NCBI RefSeq assembly: GCF_022354465.1 | Contig: NZ_CP092361.1 | Span: forward strand, 1 to 64,000 | DNA from: Wielerella bovis | GTDB taxonomy: Bacteria; Pseudomonadota; Gammaproteobacteria; Burkholderiales; Neisseriaceae | Direction: 5' to 3' | DNA: 64,000 nt | Shown here: piece by piece, positions 59,770-64,000 of the stretch | Position numbering within the stretch: position 1 is the first letter of the stretch | Layout: every line of letters begins with the position of its first letter | The notes under the pieces: model-generated | What the model saw: the letters and a program-made list of their open reading frames with translations, nothing else | Databases searched by the model: none | Told to the model about the DNA's origin: nothing | Program-made: the position numbers and the translations under genes

Positions 59770-59777
59770 TCAATAAT

Positions 59778-59817
59778 ATGGGCAGCCTGAAAAATATTTT
59801 CAGGCTGCCCATGTCTA
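59778..59817. terminator. DUS terminator between FNT gene and a convergent gene
   Basis: ATGGGCAGCCTGAAAAATATTTTCAGGCTGCCCAT, a 15-bp stem. Confidence 0.75.
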
Positions 59818-60093
59818 TTATTTCGCTTTTTTCGCGGCTGCTCTTTCCAATGCTTCCAAACGATTTTTCAGATGTTCATGCAGCAAATCGCGTTTTTCCC
59901 AAAAAAACGTTTCAAATTTTGCCAATGAATAGATTTTTTGTACCATTTTTGGAAAACCTGCGTGCAAAATAGCCGCTACTTCTTTGCTGGTGGTTTCATC
60001 ATCCATCGCTTGTCTCAAGGTCAGCGATTTTTCTACCAAATAAATATCCAGCTGTTTTTTAACGTAATTGTTAATCTCAAATTGGTTAATCAT
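59818..60093 (-). CDS. Small unknown helical protein
   Basis: 91 residues after AGGAAACGCATC. All-helical in appearance (MINQFEINNYVKKQLDIYLVEKSLTLRQAMDD), ending in a basic Ala/Lys tail (RLEALERAAAKKAK). Probably cytoplasmic. Family not recognised. Confidence 0.65.
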   Translation of the reverse strand: MINQFEINNYVKKQLDIYLVEKSLTLRQAMDDETTSKEVAAILHAGFPKMVQKIYSLAKFETFFWEKRDLLHEHLKNRLEALERAAAKKAK

Positions 60094-60203
60094 GATGCGT
60101 TTCCTGTTAATGTAGATGTTATTCAGACACGTTTTGAGGCAGCCTGAAAATAAGATTATATACGTCTAGCAAAAATTACACCATTTTTCAATGATAAATA
60201 AAT

Positions 60204-60301
60204 TATAGTAAATTCAATTTAAACCAGTACAGCTCCCTTATGTACTCGGTGTACACGGCGGTCACTGTCGCCTTATCCTGATTTAAATTAGATCCACTAT
60301 A
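60204..60301. mobile_element. Correia-like miniature element (copy 4)
   Basis: 98 bp from TATAGTAAATTCAATTTAAA to TTAGATCCACTATA with the core CGGCGGTCACTGTCGCCTTATCC, same orientation as copy 2 with a small internal deletion. It fills most of the interval 60094-60320. Confidence 0.85.
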
Positions 60302-60320
60302 ACACTTTATTGATACCCAA

Positions 60321-60357
60321 AAGGCAGCCTGAAAATATTTTTCAGGCTGCCTTTTTT
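60321..60357. terminator. Bidirectional DUS terminator
   Basis: AAAAGGCAGCCTGAAAATATTTTTCAGGCTGCCTTTTTT, immediately past the dehydrogenase stop. Confidence 0.8.
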
Positions 60358-60359
60358 AA

Positions 60360-61298
60360 TTACAAAATATTCTGCGGTTTACCTGCAACAAATTGATTAA
60401 CGTTGTCTTCCACACCCGATACCAAGTTTTCAATTGCTTCTTCGCTCGCCCATGCCATGTGCGGCGTTACGATTAAATTAGGCAACGATGTCAGCAAGGG
60501 ATTACCTTCGCGTGGTGGTTCGGTAGTCAAAACATCAAAACCTGCACCACCTAATTGTCCATATTTCAGCGCGGCAATAACGGCTTGTTCATCTGCCAAG
60601 CCACCGCGTCCGACATTAATCAAAATCGCGTTGGGTTTCATCATTTTCAATTCGGCTTCGCCTATCATATTGCGTGTTTGTTCGCTAAGCGGACAATTGA
60701 GCGAGATGGCATCGGCTTGTTTTAAGGCAGCCTGAAACTCGGTGTAACCTTCGCGCACGGTGTGGGCATGTTTGTGTTCGCCCCAAATCACATTCATGCC
60801 GAATGCGCTCGCTAATTCGCCCAAACGTCCACCGATGTTGCCACGTCCAAAAATGGCGAGAGTTTTGCCGCGCAAATCACGCAGTGGTGCGCCATAATGG
60901 CAATAGGTGAGCGATTTTTGCCACATGCCTGCGGACACATCACGCATATAAGCGGGCAAATTTCGCGCTAGGGCAAGCATCAACAAAAAAGCGTGTTCAG
61001 CAACACTGTCATTGCCGTATGCTCGGACATTGCACACTGATATGCCTGCGGCTTTGGCGGCGGCAACGTCAATATTATTGTAACCTGTGGCAGTAACGGC
61101 AATGAGTTTGAGTTGTGGATTGGCAGCAATGTGTTCAGCGGTGATGACTACTTTGCTGACAAGGAGAATATCTACATCTTTCATTCGCTCCAAAATTTGT
61201 TCGGGAGCAGTCAGGGGATATTCAATGTATTCGCACGGAAAGTTGAATTGAATGGGACGAGAACGCAAGCCTGCGCGGTCTAAAAAGGCAATTTTCAT
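60360..61298 (-). CDS. D-2-hydroxyacid dehydrogenase (glycerate dehydrogenase-like)
   Basis: 312 residues from the ATG at 61298 (AAGGAAAACACC before it). The NAD-binding loop is LAIFGRGNIGGRLGELA near residue 150. Catalytic Arg lies in LINVGRGGLADEQAV, Glu in VLTTEPPREGNPLL, and His in VTPHMAWASEEA. The overall pattern resembles HprA-type glycerate/hydroxypyruvate dehydrogenases. Substrate is inferred, not shown. Confidence 0.88.
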   Translation of the reverse strand: MKIAFLDRAGLRSRPIQFNFPCEYIEYPLTAPEQILERMKDVDILLVSKVVITAEHIAANPQLKLIAVTATGYNNIDVAAAKAAGISVCNVRAYGNDSVAEHAFLLMLALARNLPAYMRDVSAGMWQKSLTYCHYGAPLRDLRGKTLAIFGRGNIGGRLGELASAFGMNVIWGEHKHAHTVREGYTEFQAALKQADAISLNCPLSEQTRNMIGEAELKMMKPNAILINVGRGGLADEQAVIAALKYGQLGGAGFDVLTTEPPREGNPLLTSLPNLIVTPHMAWASEEAIENLVSGVEDNVNQFVAGKPQNIL

Positions 61299-61413
61299 GG
61301 TGTTTTCCTTGTGTGTGGTATATTTTTGTGATTTTGGCATGTTTTCAGGCTGCCTGAAAGAGATTTTTGTGATACGCTTGCATTTTTATCACGCAATGAA
61401 ATAAGGAAATATT

Positions 61414-61740
61414 ATGGGTTTGATTATTGAAGATTTGCAAGTGGGCACAGGCAAAGAAGCGGAAAAAGGTAAAGGCATTACGGTGCATTACACGGGCTGG
61501 CTGGAAGATGGAACTAAATTTGACAGCAGCCTTGACCGCAATGACCCTTTGCGTATCACTTTGGGTGTAGGGCAAGTGATTAAGGGGTGGGACGAAGGTT
61601 TCAACGGCATGAAAGAAGGTGGCAAACGCAAATTGACCATTCCGCCTGAAATGGGCTATGGCGCACGGGGTGCAGGTCGCGTGATTCCGCCGATGGCAAC
61701 TTTGATTTTTGAAGTGGAATTATTGCAAGTGCATGATTAA
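61414..61740 (+). CDS. FKBP-type peptidyl-prolyl cis-trans isomerase
   Basis: 108 residues, a single minimal FKBP domain ([60 protein letters not shown]...[14 protein letters not shown]) with all active-site aromatic residues. No signal peptide, so cytoplasmic, like the FKBP12-like proteins of Neisseria. AATAAGGAAATATT precedes ATG. Confidence 0.93.
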   Translation: MGLIIEDLQVGTGKEAEKGKGITVHYTGWLEDGTKFDSSLDRNDPLRITLGVGQVIKGWDEGFNGMKEGGKRKLTIPPEMGYGARGAGRVIPPMATLIFEVELLQVHD

Positions 61741-61756
61741 TCAATGATGCAGCCTG

Positions 61757-61788
61757 AAAACGGTACAGAGTTTGTACCGTTTTTTGTT
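61757..61788 (+). terminator. Terminator of the FKBP gene
   Basis: AAACGGTACA-GAGTT-TGTACCGTTTTTTG. Confidence 0.85.
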
Positions 61789-61800
61789 TTTCAGGCTGCC

Positions 61801-62466
61801 TTATGCGGCAAGACTTGGATGTAATAATCCCAATTGTTTTAACAATAGAATTAATAAGATGATACAGACAAAATACACCAAAATTCCTATTAACAACACA
61901 ATAATCGGTTTAAGCCAACTTTTGTATTCATACACATTATCCAATTCATTACGCACAAAATTAAGTTGTTCCCGACCCAGCAAACCGAACCAACACGCCC
62001 ACACAAATACTGCCACCATAACGGACAGAAGTGGAGATACAACCATGCCTGTTACGCTGCTTACCAGCACCATCAACAAAGCAAGTGCAATCAAACCCCA
62101 TACCACGTATAAATTAAATTGAGCATCCGCATCTTCGCCGATTTCGCGCCAATTCATCGCCACCAACCACGCACCAAAAATGGGAGAAAAGATGAGTGCC
62201 AGCAGCATAATGATTTCAGGCTGCCATAATTGCAGGATAGATTGCTCGGCTTCATTTTCCACAAGTCCATCAATCTGAAAAAATTCAGGATAAACTTCTT
62301 GGAGCTTGGCATCGTATCGCACACGAACATCAGCTACCAACAACCATGCTTGTATGGCTTGGATAATTTTAGGTTCAAGTTGTGCTTGCTTACTGATTAA
62401 GGCAGCCTGAATTTCTGCTTCGGAAGCAGTCGGTAAAATATCCAATTTTTGATAGAGATTAATCAT
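61801..62466 (-). CDS. J-domain-like membrane protein of unknown function
   Basis: 221 residues. The N terminus (LYQKLDILPTASEAEIQAALISKQAQLEPK) has the start of a DnaJ-like helical hairpin but lacks the HPD motif. Four membrane helices follow in two pairs (IIMLLALIFSPIFGAWLVAM, YVVWGLIALALLMVLVSSV; LLSVMVAVFVWACWFGLL, PIIVLLIGILVYFVCIILLILLL). AGGATACGCAGAT precedes ATG. Confidence 0.7.
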   Translation of the reverse strand: MINLYQKLDILPTASEAEIQAALISKQAQLEPKIIQAIQAWLLVADVRVRYDAKLQEVYPEFFQIDGLVENEAEQSILQLWQPEIIMLLALIFSPIFGAWLVAMNWREIGEDADAQFNLYVVWGLIALALLMVLVSSVTGMVVSPLLSVMVAVFVWACWFGLLGREQLNFVRNELDNVYEYKSWLKPIIVLLIGILVYFVCIILLILLLKQLGLLHPSLAA

Positions 62467-62485
62467 ATCTGCGTATCCTAAACAT

Positions 62486-62518
62486 AAAAAACCGAACTGA
62501 ATTCAGCTCGGTTTTCTG
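62486..62518 (-). terminator. Terminator of the rpsD-rpoA-rplQ operon
   Basis: On the minus strand AACCGAGCTGAATTCAGTTCGGTTTTTT, about 30 bases past the rplQ stop. Confidence 0.85.
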
Positions 62519-62548
62519 ATACAAATCTATGATTTGCAAGTATCTTAC

Positions 62549-62917
62549 TTATTCGGCAGCAGCTTTATCAACTAACTCAACCAAAGCCATTGGCGCATTA
62601 TCGCCAGCACGGAAGCCACATTTCAAAATGCGAACATAACCACCATTGCGAGTAGCGAAACGTGTACCCAAATCGTCAAACAATTTCACCACCACATCGC
62701 GGTCACGAGTACGGTCAAATGCCAAACGACGGTTAGCCAAAGAAGGTTTTTTACCCAAAGTAATCAAGGGTTCAACCACACGACGTAACTCTTTTGCTTT
62801 TGGCAAAGTAGTTACAATCGTTTCGTGAGTTAATAAAGAGTTTGCCATATTACGCAACATTGCAGCACGGTGGCTACTAGTGCGATTCAATTTGCGGTTA
62901 CCATTACGATGACGCAT
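62549..62917 (-). CDS. rplQ: 50S ribosomal protein bL17
   Basis: 122 residues, starting [24 protein letters not shown] with the family core [27 protein letters not shown]. Last gene of the ribosomal alpha operon, 28 bases after rpoA. AAAGGATTATGAC precedes ATG. Confidence 0.98.
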   Translation of the reverse strand: MRHRNGNRKLNRTSSHRAAMLRNMANSLLTHETIVTTLPKAKELRRVVEPLITLGKKPSLANRRLAFDRTRDRDVVVKLFDDLGTRFATRNGGYVRILKCGFRAGDNAPMALVELVDKAAAE

Positions 62918-62944
62918 GTCATAATCCTTTAATAATCTTAAAGC

Positions 62945-63931
62945 TTAGGGCTTTTCCAAGCCAGCGGGAGGCCATGATTCCAGCTTAGAACCCAAAGTTA
63001 AACCTTTAGAAGCCAAAACCTCTTTGATCTCATTCAAAGATTTACGACCTAAGTTAGGCGTTTTTAACAACTCTGTTTCAGTGCGTTGAATCAAATCACC
63101 AATATAATAAATATCCTCTGCCTTCAAACAGTTTGCTGAACGAACGGTCAATTCTAAATCATCAACTGGACGCAACAATACTGGGTCAATTGGAGGGGCT
63201 TTTTCTTCTTCAACTTCGGCAGGTGTACCTTCCAAATCAGCGAAGATGGACATTTGGTCAATTAAAATACGCGCTGCTGTACGAACTGCTTCTTCTGGGT
63301 CAATAGCTCCATTGGTTTCTATATCCAAAATTAAACTATCTAAGTCAGTACGTTGTTCTACACGAGCTGCTTCAACATCAAAACTAACACGGCTAATGGG
63401 CGAAAAGCTCGCATCCAATTGAATAGCACCAATCTTATTTTGTTCCTTCGCATTACGACGACCAGAAACAGTTTGGTAACCACGACCCTGCTCAACTTTA
63501 ACTTCCATTTCAATGCTGCCATTATCAGCCAAATGGCATAAAACTTGTTCTGGATTGATGATCTCAACATCATGTGGCAATTCAAAATCACCAGCAATAA
63601 CAGGACCAGAACCTGTTTTTTTCAAAGAAATGACTGCCTCAGTACGAGCGCCTTGCAACTTGAATACAATCCCTTTTATATTCAACAAAATATCTACAAC
63701 ATCTTCTTGAACACCGTCAAGAGTTGAATATTCATGCAAAACACCTGTAATTGTTACTTCTGTAGGAGCAAAGCCATTCATGGATGACAGTAAGATACGA
63801 CGCAAAGCATTACCTAATGTATGCCCAAAACCACGTTCAAACGGTTGCATTGAAACTTTGGCGCGAGTGGCAGACAGAGTATCCACATCAATTTGACGAG
63901 GTTTCAAAAATTCGGTTGTGCTGTTTTGCAT
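62945..63931 (-). CDS. rpoA: RNA polymerase alpha subunit
   Basis: 328 residues. The N-terminal assembly domain has [29 protein letters not shown]; the C-terminal domain has [54 protein letters not shown], which contacts UP elements and activators. Normal length. GAGGGACAGTTAA precedes ATG. Confidence 0.98.
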   Translation of the reverse strand: MQNSTTEFLKPRQIDVDTLSATRAKVSMQPFERGFGHTLGNALRRILLSSMNGFAPTEVTITGVLHEYSTLDGVQEDVVDILLNIKGIVFKLQGARTEAVISLKKTGSGPVIAGDFELPHDVEIINPEQVLCHLADNGSIEMEVKVEQGRGYQTVSGRRNAKEQNKIGAIQLDASFSPISRVSFDVEAARVEQRTDLDSLILDIETNGAIDPEEAVRTAARILIDQMSIFADLEGTPAEVEEEKAPPIDPVLLRPVDDLELTVRSANCLKAEDIYYIGDLIQRTETELLKTPNLGRKSLNEIKEVLASKGLTLGSKLESWPPAGLEKP

Positions 63932-63956
63932 TTAACTGTCCCTCACTGTGCTAGCA

Positions 63957-64000
63957 TTATTTAGAGTAGAACTCTACCACCAGCTGTTCATTAATATCGC
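63957..64000 (-). CDS. rpsD: 30S ribosomal protein uS4, C-terminal end (partial)
   Basis: The last 13 complete codons read DINEQLVVEFYSK then TAA, the conserved C terminus of S4, cut by the window edge. It lies 25 bases upstream of rpoA, as in the alpha operon. Confidence 0.9.
   Translation of the reverse strand, partial: DINEQLVVEFYSK

Noticed and set aside
1..64000. CRISPR arrays or cas genes
   Set aside because: No regularly spaced repeat-spacer series; all repeats seen are uptake sequences, Correia-like elements, iterons or operators.

Overview
The window is chromosomal DNA of a member of the Neisseriaceae. The 12-mer AGGCAGCCTGAA and its complement recur throughout, between genes (often as inverted pairs forming terminators) and inside genes. 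From memory this is the Kingella-type DNA uptake sequence (AG-kingDUS), so I infer Kingella or a close relative such as Alysiella. Correia-like miniature elements, separate kpsS/kpsC capsule genes and low-to-moderate GC fit that placement. The window opens on the first base of dnaA, so oriC is probably just outside it.

Left chromosomal part (1-20634): dnaA, a Dam-type methylase with an overlapping AT-rich gene of unknown function, and dnaN. A minus-strand RNA-repair set follows: an HD-Pnk end-healing enzyme, a small unknown protein and an Rnl2-like RNA ligase, with palindromic repeats between them. Then come ispH, an AbiF-type HEPN protein with a convergent structured small RNA at its 3' end, lspA, rpmE, a frameshifted Sel1-repeat gene, pcnB, a low-complexity lipoprotein, slyD, an aminopeptidase P, a TauE-like permease, and kpsS and kpsC.

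Integrated conjugative element (20635-49848): about 29 kb inserted in the 3' end of tRNA-Lys(UUU), bounded by 49-bp direct repeats. It has a complete VirB1-VirB11/VirD4 type IV secretion system with topoisomerase III embedded in it. It also has a large primase/phosphoribosyltransferase/LPD7 polyvalent protein, a MobC-like protein, a MOBP relaxase and an RP4-like nic site. Further along are a toxin-antitoxin pair, an iteron region with a putative replication protein, and a CI/Cro-type switch with regularly spaced operators. After a boxA-containing, highly structured leader come TrbM-, TraL- and TraM-like genes, a probable excisionase and a tyrosine integrase. If the nic prediction is right, the regulatory/toxin-antitoxin/replication half enters the recipient first and the secretion genes last. 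Three features look little described: a shared C-terminal peptide on the relaxase and the polyvalent protein (a probable secretion signal), terminator-like hairpins at most gene junctions, and the CI-controlled boxA leader RNA.

Right chromosomal part (49849-64000): two orphan immunity-like genes, pncA, an EamA transporter, a membrane protein, a DUF2130 protein, mnmG, a frameshifted membrane-protein gene, a FocA/NirC-family channel, a hydroxyacid dehydrogenase, an FKBP, a J-domain-like membrane protein, and the rpsD-rpoA-rplQ end of a ribosomal operon. All family assignments come from reading motifs; no database search was run.
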